Assembly: GCA_964016985.1 (NCBI GenBank)
Contig: OZ024836.1
Location: 36,574,152 to 36,638,151, forward strand
Source of the DNA: Anodontia alba
Taxonomy: Eukaryota > Mollusca > Bivalvia > Lucinida > Lucinidae
Reading direction: 5' to 3'
DNA length: 64,000 nucleotides
Every line of letters starts with the position of its first letter. Position 1 is the first letter of the stretch. The notes under the pieces are model-generated. The model was not told the origin of the DNA. It searched no databases and worked only from the letters and a program-made list of their open reading frames with translations. This document shows, piece after piece, positions 21,313 through 32,734 of this stretch. The translations under genes were made by a program, and so were the position numbers.

Positions 21313-21604
21313 ACCATGGGTTTACAGAAAAAAAAAAAAGCAGATGTTTTTTGCTTTGGGTTATCTTTGCAGCACTAGTGTTTTCTGGACATGGAAATCT
21401 ATGCAAATTCATGGTGCCTCGGCAAGGTGCTTCGATTACCAATTATCTACATTTTTATGAAAAATAAGAAAAATTATCCCAAGATTATCACCAAATACTT
21501 CTTTACTCCTCTGCTCTAAGTTTGTTTTTGAGTAGGATTGCTAACCTGCTACTTTCATAATTGTAAATTCTCTTTAATAAAGAATTCCTGTCCTGGATAT
21601 TTAC

Positions 21605-21694
21605 CTTTCTTTCCATGTGACCTTCACACAGTTTTGCTACTTTCTTTATTTTTTCATCTCCTTCCAGTAGGTCTCTCTGTCTCTTCTTTTCCAC
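21605..21694 (-). CDS. POLRMT: POLRMT e13: linker exon between motifs A and B
   Basis: Thirty codons, VEKKRQRDLLEGDEKIKKVA and then KLCEGHMERK. These align with human QVEVFRRQDAQRGMRVAQVL...ITRKVV immediately before KQTVMT. The acceptor is 'aaccag|GTGGAA' at 21695 and the donor 'AGAAAG|GTAAAT' at 21604. Phase 0 at both ends. It is highly charged, as in other animals, where the segment is an exposed helical pair. Assignment rests on position, length and the ERK/TRK end. Confidence 0.9.
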
Positions 21695-21839
21695 CTGGTT
21701 TGGGAAAATTAAAATATAAGGAACATGGAATATGAATAAGTTATAGTTTATCTGGAGAAATTAAATAATACAATTTAAGCAAAGCAACAAAAGGGAGCAC
21801 AATAATATGTTGTTTAATTTCTACAGGTAAACATTAACT

Positions 21840-21985
21840 TACATACAGCAAAGCCCATGTATTCAATCAATTAGTTACCATTTATTCAATCAATAAGTTA
21901 ATACCATTTATTCAATCAATAAATTATCATTTATTCAATCAAAAAGTTACCATTTATTCGATCAATAAGTTACCATTCTTTAACC
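21840..21985. repeat. ~23-bp tandem repeat
   Basis: 'ccatttattcaatcaataag' is repeated five or six times with drift ('caaaaagtta', 'cgatcaataa'). AT-rich minisatellite. Confidence 0.8.
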
Positions 21986-22114
21986 CATTGTAGTCTGGAG
22001 ACCCCTAAAAGGGTAACTGGCAAACAGTGCAGACCCAGATTACTTTAAAGCAAACTCTTTCCTTTTTTGAGAAGATCCCTAAATGAAGGAACCTGGTGTG
22101 CAGGAAAGCAAACA

Positions 22115-22350
22115 GGGCCCAGTTGTTCAAAGCTAACGACATCTTTAGTTAACGATTCATTAAAATTTACATCGAGTGATACACAAATCTGCTGAAAATT
22201 TTTGCTGAAAAAATGTGAGTAGCTTTAAAAGCTACTCACATTTTTTCAGCAAAAAATATCAGAATATTGTATAGTGAATCCGCTAAAACAGTTAACAAAA
22301 TGACCCTTAACGAGCTCGTTAAGCTAACGATACTTTGAACAACTGGGCCC
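22115..22350. repeat. P1 palindromic MITE
   Basis: Complete copy. The centre is shortened to 'tagctttaaaagct', so the loop is almost gone and the hairpin is near-perfect over 50 bp. Confidence 0.85.
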
Positions 22351-22415
22351 AGCTCACAAAACTTGTCACCCTGGTAAAAAAAAGGGACAAAATCTATCAA
22401 GTGTATCCACTTCCC

Positions 22416-22634
22416 TTAAACTTTCTCATGCTGAATAAATTAAGAGGCCATTCCCACTTCTAATTTTTAGCCAATCAGATTACTTGATCAAGGTTGTTGT
22501 TAAATTTTCACATACTTAATGACAAACAGTACAGATCCAGATCAGTTGGCTTCTGATCCAGTTGGCCAACTGATCTGGATCAACACGGCTTCCAAAGGTG
22601 GGGTTTAACCGGGTTCAGCAGGACAAGGGTTAAG
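22416..22634. repeat. P2b TTAA-bounded palindrome
   Basis: 'cttaaactttctcatgctga' to 'cagcaggacaagggttaag'. The centre is 'cagttggcttctgatccagt', partly rearranged compared with other copies. Confidence 0.7.
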
Positions 22635-22678
22635 ATATATCACACCACATATTTGCTTGTCATAACTCATTTTATATT

Positions 22679-22962
22679 GACTGATTTTGCTGGGGCTTAA
22701 TTACATGTCAACCATTGAAGTCCCAAAGAAAGGGAGAAGAGAGATAGAAGAGATAGTAGAGAAGAAGAAAGAGAGGGACAACACAAAGGGGAGAAAGAGG
22801 AAAATGAATGATTGTGAAGAAACAGAAGAAATAAAAACATTCCCCCTCTGCCCTTACCTGCTGCAAGGATAGCAGGCCTTGCCCAACTGTAAGCCAATAT
22901 CTCAGTTGGACACCTTGGTGACGTAAGATACATGCAACCTTTGCCTAAACCAACCACCTCCT
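22679..22962 (-). repeat. SINE-2 copy
   Basis: Family body 'ggccttgcccaactgtaagc' and purine tract with a small insertion. The tail is at 22685, 'gattttgctggggcttaatt'. Confidence 0.8.
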
Positions 22963-23034
22963 AACTCATTTTATAAGTAAGGACATGGTGTTTCAACACT
23001 GTCATATCAAGACAACAAATGGGTGATAATGAAT

Positions 23035-23345
23035 GGAGTTGAGAGTTTTACAACCCAGTAAACATAGTAAAGGTGATGCTGAATCTATCAGTTAACCTAC
23101 TTCACATTTTGCTAAGCAGGCTTAGTCCTCTAAGTAGTTAATCAGTACTCCTGCATATACTTTTGCCAGTAGCTGACAACTGCCCTTCTTGAATCAGGGG
23201 AAGTTTAGAATGATTATAGAAATGATTTCATGATCAATCTCCAGGGAAGTTAGGTGGCTGAGATGGGACATACTTGTGAACCTTAGATCTGCAGTCAGAC
23301 ATGCTATCGTACTACATCCTGGTGCACATCCGATGTAAGGCTCTG
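23035..23345 (-). repeat. Diverged SINE-1 copy
   Basis: Recognisable as 'ggcttagtcctctaagtagt' and 'gacaactgcccttcttgaat', but the tRNA-like head is badly decayed. Confidence 0.65.
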
Positions 23346-23359
23346 TGCAATAAGATTTA

Positions 23360-23723
23360 CAGTTAACTCTCATTATCTCGAAGTCCAAGGGACTCACTGA
23401 AATACTTTGGGATCTGTACCTCGACATATCAGATTTGCAGAATTGAGGAAAAAAAATTAAATCAAATGACCACATTCCACAAATGAATATGTAATTTGAC
23501 TCCTGAAAGAGATATATTGAAAATATTGTGGAAAAGAGGAGAAATTGCTCCTTAGGAGTACTGTGGAAAAGTGGAGAAATCGCTCCTAAGGAGCGATTTC
23601 TCCTCTTTTCCACAATATTTTTGTTACTTGCCATTATTTTCATGTTTACAGAGGGACTAGATTTTCACTTCGAGATAAGCAGTTATTCGAGAAAAGCGAA
23701 GTGGAGATAACGAGAATCCACTG
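23360..23723. mobile_element. Pogo/Tc1-like MITE ending 15 bp from a POLRMT donor
   Basis: TA|CAGTTAACTCTCATTATCTC at the left, 'ggagataacgagaatccactg|TA' at the right, TA on both sides. An internal hairpin 'gtggagaaatcgctcctaag' is duplicated next to it (23545-23610). Confidence 0.85.
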
Positions 23724-23740
23724 TATAAGTAAGACCTTAC

Positions 23741-23986
23741 CAGATCTACTACATCCTGGTACACATCTGATGGTTTATCAAAGGGGCGTAGGTTTACAGA
23801 TTTGGCCCCAGCTGTGTCTCTCCCGAGTGCCGCATAGTGCTGCAGGCCATTACATGAGCCGTCCTGATGAACGGGAAAGTGCGACACAAATGCGGATGGG
23901 TCTTCACTACGTGATGCAGCAGCAATCTCAAAACAGCAGGCTAATGTTTGCCATGGTTCTTCTGAGGAGGCCCACCATTTTTTACC
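23741..23986 (-). CDS. POLRMT: POLRMT e12: motif A exon (catalytic Asp)
   Basis: Starts GKKWWASSEEPWQTLACCFE and contains SHFPVHQDGSCNGLQHYAAL, essentially identical to human motif A. The Asp in HQDGS is the first metal-binding catalytic aspartate (T7 D537 equivalent), at about codon 42, genomic 23861-23863. The acceptor is 'ttctcag|GGTAAA' at 23987 and the donor 'GATCTG|GTAAGG' at 23740. Phase 0 at both ends, 82 codons. The end PSDVYQDVVDL leads into e13. The strongest single exon for identifying the gene. Confidence 0.98.
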
Positions 23987-24084
23987 CTGAGAAAGAAAAT
24001 TATGACAGCTCTAAAGAGGAGATCAATACCAAATTTCAGTCATGTTTAAGAAAAGAAAAGAAAACGAACATTATGCATAGCTCC

Positions 24085-24665
24085 TGATAAGTGAGGTATT
24101 CACTTAAATATTTTTTCTTATTTCTCCATGAAAACATGTTGTGGGTATTCATTAGAGGCACCTTATTGAGGTGCTTCTAATGAATACCGACAACCTATGT
24201 TTACATGGAGAAACAATAAAAATATGATTTGGATAACATTATGCATAGTTCCTGATAAGTGAGGTAGCCACTTAAATATTTTTCTTATTTCTTCATGAAA
24301 ACATGTTGTGAGTACTCATTAGAAGTACCTCATTGAGGTGCTTCTAATGAGTACCCACAACCTGCTTTTATGGAGAAATAAGAAAAATATTATCAGGATA
24401 ACTCTCTTATTCAGAGCTATGAACATTGCTAAAATAATCTATGCTGAGTAAGAAAATTTTGACACCTCTAAAGAGGTGATCAATACCAGAGTTTTCCATG
24501 TCTAAGAAATGGGTTCTTATGCAAACATGTGGCTCCAATTTAGTAGGATATCCAAAATAAATATGTTTCTTATTTCTCCATGAAAACATATGTTGTGCAT
24601 ATTCATTAAAAGCATCTTCGGGAGGTGCTTCTAATGAGTACCTATACTTTTTGTAGAGAAATGAT
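24085..24665. repeat. P5 hairpin cluster, three copies
   Basis: Hairpins at 24110-24215, 24285-24390 and 24560-24665, each pairing 'gtactcattagaag'-type arms around 'cctcattgaggtg'. The first two share flanks ('gataagtgaggta.ccactta'), so the unit was duplicated locally. Confidence 0.75.
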
Positions 24666-24870
24666 AACTGGAGACAATTTGCATGAAATGTCAAATCCTG
24701 TTTCCTGGGAAAAATAAGAAAAATATTTCAAAATGTCATCTGCTGAAAATTTTACCCAGAGTGCTAAGCGTTAAATCAAATAGGGTAACAATATTTTGTA
24801 TACAATAACTAATAATCTGAAAAAAAAAAATGGCAAAGTTTTATAAAAAAAATGCTTTTTAGCAACTCAC

Positions 24871-25146
24871 ATTTAATGGATTATCTGCTGAATCCAAAAT
24901 GTCCTCCATAATTTCATTAGCATACGCCAGTCTCTCAGACTGTGAGGATTTCTTCTTTAACCCAGTGAGATTGATAAGATGAATCTTTAGCCAATTAAGA
25001 CCATTAGGACCCAGTGGTTTCCCTTTCGCAAACTGAATGATAGCTCTTGAAGTGTCTCCACCAAGATGGTTGAAGTGAGGTGGTATGGCATAAGTTCTTC
25101 CTCGGAAATCCATGTTATGTGGGAACCAGAAAATTTCATCACGAAA
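24871..25146 (-). CDS. POLRMT: POLRMT e11: MDFRGRTY exon
   Basis: Ninety-two codons starting FRDEIFWFPHNMDFRGRTYA, then PPHFNHLGGDTSRAIIQFAK and LKIHLINLTGLKK, ending ILDSADNPLN. Each block is near-identical to human POLRMT. NMDFRGR is the palm entry segment equivalent to T7 NMDWRGR. The acceptor is 'ttttcag|TTTCGT' at 25147 and the donor 'TTAAAT|GTGAGT' at 24870. Phase 0 at both ends. The largest exon in the window, at near-normal length with no indel. Confidence 0.98.
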
Positions 25147-25178
25147 CTGAAAAAATAATACTGTATTTAACTTAAACA

Positions 25179-25396
25179 GCCCAGTTGTTTAAAGCATCAT
25201 TAGCTTAACGAGCTCGTTACTGGTCAAAATGTTAACTGTTCTTTAAGTACAATATCTAATTCACAGGTATTTTTGCTGAAAAAATGTGAGTAGCTTTTGC
25301 AAATGCAAAAGCTACTCACATTTTGTCTGCAAAAATATAATGATCAAAGTTTTAAGGATAAGCTAACGACATTGTTAGTTTTGTACAACTGGGCCC
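25179..25396. repeat. P1 palindromic MITE beside e11
   Basis: Slightly truncated left end ('gcccagttgttt'), intact centre and right end. It begins about 30 bp upstream of the e11 acceptor, so it forms part of the polypyrimidine-side flank. Confidence 0.8.
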
Positions 25397-25750
25397 AGGT
25401 CACCTCAACTCCTTACCAAGCCTATCCTGAAAATTCAATACTCTATTTTACTACCTGTTAATGTGCCAACAAAATGCTGGATGAGTGGCAAACATTGTAG
25501 AGCCTGATTAGGTCTTATATTCTGTGACATCTGATCTGGATCTACACTGCTTGTTAGGGTCGCTATGTCCCAATATATAGAGTAATATAGAGTAATTATT
25601 ACAGTAATATTAATTAATTCATATAAAGAAAGGCATCTGACATACTTCTTCATTCAAAAGACATGTTTTTTTCCAAATTCCACCTAATTAACAGACTTCT
25701 GATTTTCCAAGTCTATTGTACAATTCTCTAATTTCTAATTTCTGGAGCCG

Positions 25751-25787
<37 letters not shown>

Positions 25788-26830
25788 CTGGAGCCTAAGA
25801 AATAGCAAGGATTGTCAGCAGATAATGCTCACCTGCAGGAGGTATTTTTAAAAATGTACATGTATTTCTAAGACACAGGTCTTCATAATCTAAGGAACTG
25901 CATAACAACCTTTTATGAGATAAGCTGATACTACATTTCAAGTTAACTCATTTACACGGAGTGGACTCTTTTACCATAGCCCTTTGGACTAGTCTATTTT
26001 CAATAGCAGGGTGTCTGATTAGTTTTTCAGGGATAAGAAAAGATTTTAGTAAAAAACTAGACCATGAAGTGAGATATGCTCACTAATACCCCTGGCCATG
26101 GCCATCAGTATAGCCAGAACAAAAATACAAAATATCTTTGACACAAATAAATGCCATGGCCATCAGTATAGCCAGAACAACAAAGGGAAATAACTCTCAG
26201 GGACCTGGCCCCACGGCCCTTATTTTCTTTCCCACAATACAACTAGTCATACTCGTCATGTGTACAAAATTTCAAGTTTCTAGGTAAAGTAGTTCCTGAG
26301 ATATCTTTGACACAAAATAAATGTTAACAGACTGACAGACTCACAGAAAAGAAAAACTATATACCTCCATTGCATACTTTGTATGCCGGGGTATAACAAA
26401 AACTATATACCCCCATTGCATACTTCGTATGCTGGGGGGATAAAAAAAATGAAACTCCCTGCACTCCCTTGCAAAAACACCAGATTTGAAGAGGTCAGAC
26501 TAAGTCTGAAACTTTTTTAAACAATGTATAATGCCTAAAACTGAAATTTGTTTGGAAACGTTTTATTATAAATAATTACAGTTTTATAGAAATTCTTGCA
26601 GTTAATTTAAGCAATCTGCAGTATCTGATCTAGGTATGCTCTGTTTGCCAGTTACCCTTTCAAGAGTTTCCAGACTAAAATGGGTTTATGTGATGAGAAC
26701 CCTGACAAAAAATTATACTGACATTTCCATAAAATACGCCACAGTAACATATAAGCCATGACACGAGAAAAGATGTCTTCAAGATAAATGCATACAGTAA
26801 AGATCAAGATCAGCCAGCGGAGATGTATAC
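25397..26830. other. Intron with T tract and dispersed-repeat tails
   Basis: T run at 25752-25787. 25485-25560 is a P2-like palindrome. 26060-26440 carries 'catggccatcagtatagcca' twice and the pair 'ccattgcatactttgtatgc' / 'ccattgcatacttcgtatgc', i.e. duplicated 3' ends of a dispersed element. Confidence 0.5.
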
Positions 26831-26832
26831 AT

Positions 26833-27413
26833 TGAACCCTTGTTACAATGACAGCAATTGTTCCCAAAGATGTTGCCATTAAAATGAATTTGCTCTTGTG
26901 CATAATACTTAACGAGCAGGGCCATGTTGTTCAAAACTAATGATGTCATTAGTTAACGTATCATTAAAACTTTAATCATTTAATACAGCATAATTGCTAA
27001 TATTTTTGTTGAAAAAAATGTGAGTAACTTTTGCAAATGCAAAAGCTACTCACATTTTTTCAGCAAAAATACCTGTGAATTAGATGTTGTACATACTAGA
27101 ACAGTTAACATTTTGACCAGTAACAAGCTTGTTAAGTTAACGATGCTTTGAATCCAGATTGATAATGTAAGAAATATCTTGTTTTGTTCTTATTTCCTCA
27201 TAGAACATATGTTTTGGACATTTGTTAGAATTCCTCAATGAGGAAATTCTAACAAATATCCAAAATATGTTTCTTTAAAGTATAAAATACAATATTCTTG
27301 CATTATTTCTGACTTAATTGTTATCTCCTAAGCGAAGGTTTTGTGACAGTCAAACTGTCATTATGATGAATTTTGTTGTTGTATCGAGTGTCGGTATAAA
27401 GAGGGTTGTCTGT
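26833..27413. mobile_element. Mariner-like MITE with nested P1 element
   Basis: Ends 'ttgaacccttgttacaatga' and 'ggtataaagagggttgtctg' correspond, inverted, to those of 31905-32240. A complete P1 element (26919-27150) and a 'aggaaattctaacaaatatc' hairpin lie inside. Confidence 0.65.
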
Positions 27414-27419
27414 AGTCTG

Positions 27420-28040
27420 ATCAGGAACTTTGAGGTACTTCGTTATGTTCTACAGAACCCAAGGATTCTGTAACAGTGAAGGACAGTGAAGGTCCTGATC
27501 AGACTGTGTAGATGCTGAGGCAGATCTGGGCCTTGGCCATCCACATATGCCTGAAGACACATTATTGCATGGTGCTGCCCATACAATTTTGCAGCAAGAA
27601 CTTGAGTTGAGATTGTAACCTTTTTATAGTATTTTCACCGCCTCCAAAACAGAAATGAGGGATATCACTTTTTCCATATCTTGCTTAGCTATAAGGGCAT
27701 GTCTTGAAAATGGGGAAAGGGTTACTGCTCTCAGATCATGGGGTCGATAGTTCGAATCCCAGTGTTGGAGTGATTGTTGATTCCATACAAAAGGTCGAAG
27801 TTACAACATGCACCAGGTTCCATACAACCAATACAGAGTATCATGGTCAGTGGTGTATATATATATAAATAAGTAGCCTATTTAACAACAAACTTTAATC
27901 AAATACATGACTTGTTAATGCTTTTCAACTTTTGACACTTAGCTATTTTCATATTTGTGTCTGTGTTCATTGCTCTCAAGGGAAATTCCTTTTAGAATCA
28001 ATTTATCTTCACTGATAGCTGGTATTAGTGCTGTGTATTT
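27420..28040. other. Hairpin and a tRNA-like fragment
   Basis: 27480-27545 pairs 'gtgaaggtcctgatcaga' with 'atctgggccttg'. 27715-27775 has a B-box-like GTTCGAATCCC on the plus strand after 'ggttactgctctcagatcat', without a foldable cloverleaf. Probably a SINE remnant. Confidence 0.35.
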
Positions 28041-28044
28041 TGTT

Positions 28045-28345
28045 TGATTTGAGGTTTTATGGCCCAGTCAACCGAATGGGGTCATGTCGAGTGCGGTCAG
28101 TTTACTTAACCACACTTTTACTGGGTAGGCTTAGCCCTTTAAGTGGTTAACCAGTGTTGTGCACTTTCTTTAGACAGAAACTGACAACTGCCCTTCTTGA
28201 ATTAGCTGAAGGGAGAGAATGACCTTAAGAAAATATTTCATGATCAAATTTCCACAAAAGAATGCTGCTGACCCGGTCGGGGTTGAACGCACAACCTCCT
28301 GATCACCAGTCTGTCGCTCATCCAACTGAGCCACGAGGCCGGCTT
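28045..28345 (-). repeat. SINE-1 copy
   Basis: Full length. The head is slightly decayed ('ggggttgaacgcaca' for the B box). Tail at 28045, 'ttgaggttttatggcccagt'. Confidence 0.8.
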
Positions 28346-28554
28346 TTAGCGCTGTGTAGCAGCCTTAACCCATACATCCCCGAGTTTCTGAAATGGACTC
28401 TTCTATCATGTCCATTTTTTAGTAAATTGGGGATCATTAACAAGATGGTAAGAAGTGTAATTGAGCCATCTCATCTGGATCTACACTGTTTGCATAGGTA
28501 TCTATACCGGTATACGGGCTGAAAAAACTTAACTTCTTCTACTGAATACCAGCA

Positions 28555-28825
28555 ACATGTCATAGGACAAATAAGAAAAATTATCCAAGAATCATCATCA
28601 AATATTTCTCTTCAGCAATGTTAGTCCTATGAGTTCATAATATTGTCTGCTGATAGTCAAATCCAGCAGGTTTGGGTAAAGAAATATGGTGTAGAATGGT
28701 AAGAAGAATTATCCAAGAATAATAATCAAATATTTCTCTTCAGCAATGTTAGTCCTATGAGTTCATGTTGTCTGCTGATAGTCAAATCCAGCAGGTTTGG
28801 GTAAAGAAATATGGTGTAAAATGGT
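28555..28825. repeat. ~120-bp direct duplication
   Basis: The block from 'aaaaattatccaagaatcat' to 'aaagaaatatggtgtagaat' at about 28574-28697 is repeated almost exactly at about 28705-28820, apart from a five-base deletion. Confidence 0.85.
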
Positions 28826-28854
28826 GCCTGCTAATTTCTGTCTATTAATTTGAG

Positions 28855-28990
28855 TTCTTGTATATAATGACGCATCAACCTTTATTGGTCATTTGGTGTT
28901 GTCTCCCAGAGAAAAGAGAAATGAGTTAGAAGAGTAGAGGAAAGAGAGATACAGAGGAGGATGAGGGAACTGTGCAGAAACAGAATACTA
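28855..28990 (-). repeat. SINE-2 3' fragment
   Basis: 'gacgcatcaacctttattgg' and 'gtcgtctcccagagaaaag'-like sequence, then the purine tract. The head half is absent. Confidence 0.65.
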
Positions 28991-29465
28991 ATATGCCCCC
29001 CATATCATATAGCTTTAAATATTAAATGATTAGAAATGAACAATAAAATCTGAGTACCAGCATGCAATATCAAAATTGCATCCTTTCTTTGCTCGTTTGT
29101 CGACCATTAACAAATCTCAAACTTTACTACCATTGTGGAATGTTGATGTATGATGTCAAAATTGATGTCATTTTCACTTCATCTCATGAAATATGAGGTC
29201 ACACAGGACCAAAACTTCATATAAATTACTCTTAAAAGTTTGAAAGTTGCAAATGAAGCAACACACCTGATTTTTCCAAGATAATTTGTTTTTACTACTA
29301 GATTCAATGCAAAACAGCTACAGTGGAAAAATATCATGGTGATATTGCACTAGTGCAAAAATGATATCACTTTCTGATATCAGTGTTGCACTGTTACAGA
29401 AGGTGCTATTTGCAGCGTCAAATTTAACAAATATACAGAATAAGAAGCAAAACAAGAGAACAATA
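28991..29465. other. Intron sequence, nothing recognised
   Basis: AT-rich. A small inverted pair, 'aaatatcatggtgatattgc' / 'gatatcactttctgatatc', sits near 29325-29385. Confidence 0.35.
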
Positions 29466-29484
29466 TTTATAGCTATATATTAAA

Positions 29485-29620
29485 AAGATTATTGCACTGA
29501 TATTAGCGAATATTGTCTCTTGTTGGGATAACTTCGGACGCTCGCAAGCTCTCGTCCTTCCATATCCTCCATATCCTAACTTGTGACAATATTCACCAAT
29601 ATCAGTGCAATAACCCAATA
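29485..29620. repeat. Palindrome 'ttattgcactgatatt'
   Basis: 'attattgcactgatattagc' at the left pairs with 'aatatcagtgcaataacc' at the right. The inner arms 'gaatattgtctcttg' and 'tgacaatattcacc' also pair. Confidence 0.65.
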
Positions 29621-29726
29621 TTCCCTACTTGCTGCAAGTATACGCCATTACCACCCCACAACCCAGTAATTTCTGGCTGTAGTATGGTCAACGTTGACAT
29701 GAGATAAGTGCAGTGACAAAGCTTAC

Positions 29727-29847
29727 CATATTAGCTATAGAGAACTTGTAAAGAGCACCATGCCACAGGCTGTTTGCTTCATACAAAGATTTCTTGTAGG
29801 CTATTCTCTCTTTGAAAACAGGCAGCCATTCCTTCATTTTCATCTTC
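29727..29847 (-). CDS. POLRMT: POLRMT e10: exon before MDFRGR
   Basis: After one leading base it encodes KMKMKEWLPVFKERIAYKKS, then LYEANSLWHGALYKFSIANM. The second half matches human AREMHSLRAEALYRLSLAQ, directly before RDRVFWLPHNM. The acceptor is 'tttgcag|GAAGAT' at 29848 and the donor 'AATATG|GTAAGC' at 29726. Incoming phase matches e9 (two bases left) and it exits in phase 0. The helical, Lys-rich first half is variable between phyla. Confidence 0.93.
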
Positions 29848-29849
29848 CT

Positions 29850-30075
29850 GCAAAAAATAAACCACTAAATGGGTCACTCCAAGCTAGAAACTGCACAGAT
29901 TCAGATCATCCTGCACATGCGCAAAGCATCATCTGGGCCTTTCCTCTCCATTCATACATTCTGTAGTATCCAATGATTCTGTTAGTGAACAGTGAGGGCC
30001 CTGATCAGACTGCACAGATGTGCAAGCTGATCTGGGCCTTCACTGTTCCCATAAATACAAAGACCGGTTTTAACA
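29850..30075. repeat. Palindromic repeat with 'ctgatcagactgcacagatg' arms
   Basis: 'gatcagactgcacagatgtg' / 'caagctgatctgggccttca' form the core. A fainter outer copy is at 29890-29945, and related ones at 61450-61580 and 56755-56830. Short open frames here recur elsewhere only because the repeat does. Confidence 0.6.
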
Positions 30076-30214
30076 TGACACAGCCCAAATTTAGAAAAGA
30101 TTTCTGTACAAATTCTGGGCTATATATAATTAAAGTACATATCAATACATTCCGACTACAAAAAACATGATGCAGTATGTATGTTTTTTTTTGTTTTTTT
30201 TTTTGTTTTCTTTT

Positions 30215-30440
30215 TTTGATTTGGGTTTTACGGCCCTTCAAGAATATTTCACTTATGTCGAGCCGATCGTTCATCAAAGGTGAGCGAAAACCGGAGAACC
30301 CGGGGAAAAACCACCTGACCATCCGTAAGCAGAACTTGGCTTTCCCACATGTGACCCGAGCGAGGCTCGAACCACAGCGGTGAGAAACCTGATGAATTAA
30401 AGAGTCAGCTCTCCTATTCACTAGGCTACAGGGGCCCGCT
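30215..30440 (-). repeat. SINE-4 copy
   Basis: The minus-strand head is 'tgtagcctagtgaatagga' with B-box-like 'gtggttcgagcctcg'. The tail is at 30215 in a T-rich run (30183-30216). Better preserved than 7205-7415. Confidence 0.75.
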
Positions 30441-31070
30441 ACAGTATGTATGTGTCAAGGTCATTCATTTAAGAGTTATTGTTGAGGATTGGTAAATCTT
30501 TTGAACATGGATGCAACCTCCCTTCTCTTGACGGGAATCTCTCTCTCTGTCTGAATCTCCCTCCCTCCCTTTCAGTTGTTTCAAAGGTAAAATCTAATTA
30601 TCAAACAAATTATGTTTTTTGCAGTATCTGTTCTTGTATTTGTATAATTATATGTCATAGGCTTGAAATCCATAGTTTGAAACTGTTTGAAAAACAGATC
30701 AACAACAACAATCTCAAGACTTATTTCTGCATCCCATTTTTATAAATAACATTTATAGTCAATGTCCTAAAATTTTGAAAATTTTATTCAATTCAATTCA
30801 ATTCTTTTTTTTAACATTTATAGTCAATGTCCTAAAATTTTGAAAATTTTATTCAATTCAATTCAATTCTTTTTTTTTTTTTTTTTTTTGTCTAATTTTC
30901 TTAAAATACTTAGAAGAATGGCAAATAAAGTTGACCCTGATCAAACAACTCCTTCAGAAGCAGTCTGATCTTGGTCTGGACTGTCTGAATATGCCATTTT
31001 ATCAGACGCTTCAGTGTACAGCATTTTTGGACACTTAATGTAGCAATGATGTATTATTATTACTGCTTTT
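30441..31070. other. Intron with a tandem duplication
   Basis: A 57-bp segment from 'taacatttatagtcaatgtc' to 'ttcaattcaattcaattc' is duplicated (30747-30803 and 30812-30869), followed by a T run. 30940-31010 has a P2-like 'gatcttggtctggactgtct' arm. Confidence 0.7.
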
Positions 31071-31076
31071 GTTATA

Positions 31077-31349
31077 CAGCTGACTTTCGTTATCTCAAAA
31101 TCCAAGGGACTCTCTGAAATACTTCAAGATATACATACCTCGACATATCAGATTTGCAGATTTGAGGAAAAAATAAACCAACAACCACATTTCACAAATG
31201 AAGATGTAATTTAACTTTAAGTTATCGTGGAAAAGAGGAGAAAATTGTTACCTGTTATTAGATTTTCATGTTAAAACAGGGACCTTATTTTCACTTTGAG
31301 ATAAGCGGTTATTCAAGATAAGCAAAGTTGAGATAATGAGAGTCGACTG
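31077..31349. mobile_element. Pogo/Tc1-like MITE
   Basis: TA|CAGCTGACTTTCGTTATCTC at the left, 'gagataatgagagtcgactg|TA' at the right. It is 273 bp, the shortest of the three relatives. It lacks the internal hairpin seen at 23545. Confidence 0.85.
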
Positions 31350-31553
31350 TAGTCATATAGGCTGACCAAACTGCTCTGTCACTTTTTCAAACCTTTTGAT
31401 TATGATATTCATAAGCATACATTTACTGTACAAACAGGTAATATCTGTACAGATAAGCGACTTGCTGTTTCACATGGAACAGAGTTTTTACTTACTGCCA
31501 AGCCTAAATTGTAAGTGGACGTATCTTAATGAATCCTAAATGTCAATCTAGTC

Positions 31554-31861
31554 TTTCTGTTTGTGTTGAGGTTTTACGGCCCAGTCAACCCATGGGGTCA
31601 TGTTAAGCGCGGTCAGTTTACCTAACCACACGTTTACTGGGCAGGCTTAGTCCTCTAAGCGGTTAACCAATATTGTGCACATTCTTTCGCCAGAAACTGA
31701 CAACTGCCCTTCTTGAATCAGCTGAAGGGAGAGAATGACCGTAGAAAATATTTCATGATCAATCTCCACGAAAGAATGTTGCCGACCTTGGCGGGGGTTG
31801 AACCCGTGACCTCCTGGTCTCCAGTCGGACGGCGCATCCAACTGAGCCACCAAGGCCGGCA
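31554..31861 (-). mobile_element. SINE-1 with 11-bp target duplication
   Basis: TCAATCTAGTC occurs at 31543-31553 and 31862-31872. The head has an intact A box (TGGCTCAGTTGGATGCG) and B box (GGGTTCAACCCC). Confidence 0.92.
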
Positions 31862-31904
31862 TCAATCTAGTCAATTTATACAAACAAAATAAAGTTTAAA
31901 CTAA

Positions 31905-32240
31905 TACTACAGACAACCCTCTTTATACCGACACTCGAAGCAATGACAAAATTCGTTATAATGACAATTTGACTGTAACGAATTGTCACAATTTGTCACA
32001 AATTATGCCAGAAATATATTGTAATAAATACTTTAAAGAAACATATGTTTTGGATATTTGTTAGAATTGCCTCAGTTCTAACAAATATCCAAAACATATG
32101 TTCTATGAGAAATTAAGAATAAAATAAGACCTTTCTTACAAATCAATCTGCTCATTAAGTATTCTGTACAACAGCTAATTTGTTTTAATGGCAATGTTCT
32201 CGGGAACAAATGCTGTCATTGTAACGAGAGTTCACTGTAC
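31905..32240. mobile_element. Mariner-like MITE
   Basis: 'acagacaaccctctttatac' to 'cgagagttcactgta'. An internal hairpin 'tttggatatttgttagaatt' interrupts it. Its right end is about 30 bp from the e9 donor. Confidence 0.65.
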
Positions 32241-32270
32241 ATGTAAATGGTTGAAAAAAGTTATGCTCAC

Positions 32271-32371
32271 CCCTTGGGTTTTTGTGGTTTCTCTATGGAA
32301 GATGGAAGAATTGGTATATCCACAGCATCGTTACCACCACTATTAAACACGTGGATGATCAAATCCAATAT
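32271..32371 (-). CDS. POLRMT: POLRMT e9
   Basis: It encodes ILDLIIHVFNSGGNDAVDIP then ILPSSIEKPQKPK, matching human VLDLVLQLFQAKGCPQLGVP and the Pro-rich stretch after it. The acceptor is 'ttctag|ATATTG' at 32372 and the donor 'AAGGG|GTGAGC' at 32270. Enters in phase 0, leaves two bases. Confidence 0.92.
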
Positions 32372-32504
32372 CTAGAATGCAAAAGACTGAGTAAATCATT
32401 AATCCCTTTCAGACTAAATTAACTCTACGAACACTATATATTGGAAGAATATTTCAATTTTAGGTATGTCAGGCTGTGAGATTTTGATATTCCAAGAAAA
32501 TGGG

Positions 32505-32690
32505 TTTTTGGTGTTTTATGTCCCTTTCAACATTATTTAAGTCATATCGATGATGGATGGATGATAATGAAAGGCTCTGTGCAATGAAATGGTACAGTCA
32601 TGAGCTGAATTCCACCTCTAGGGGGGTTCGAACCCTGAACCTCGTTATCCAAACTCAGGAGCATTAACATTCAGCCGCCAGGATGCTTCC
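32505..32690 (-). repeat. SINE-3 copy
   Basis: Full body 'ggtgttttatgtccctttca' and 'gatgataatgaaaggctctg'. The B-box-like 'ggttcgaaccctg' is well kept; the A box is decayed. Confidence 0.75.
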
Positions 32691-32734
32691 AGATATTCCT
32701 AGAGAAAAATGGATTCACTATTTGCCCAGATTGG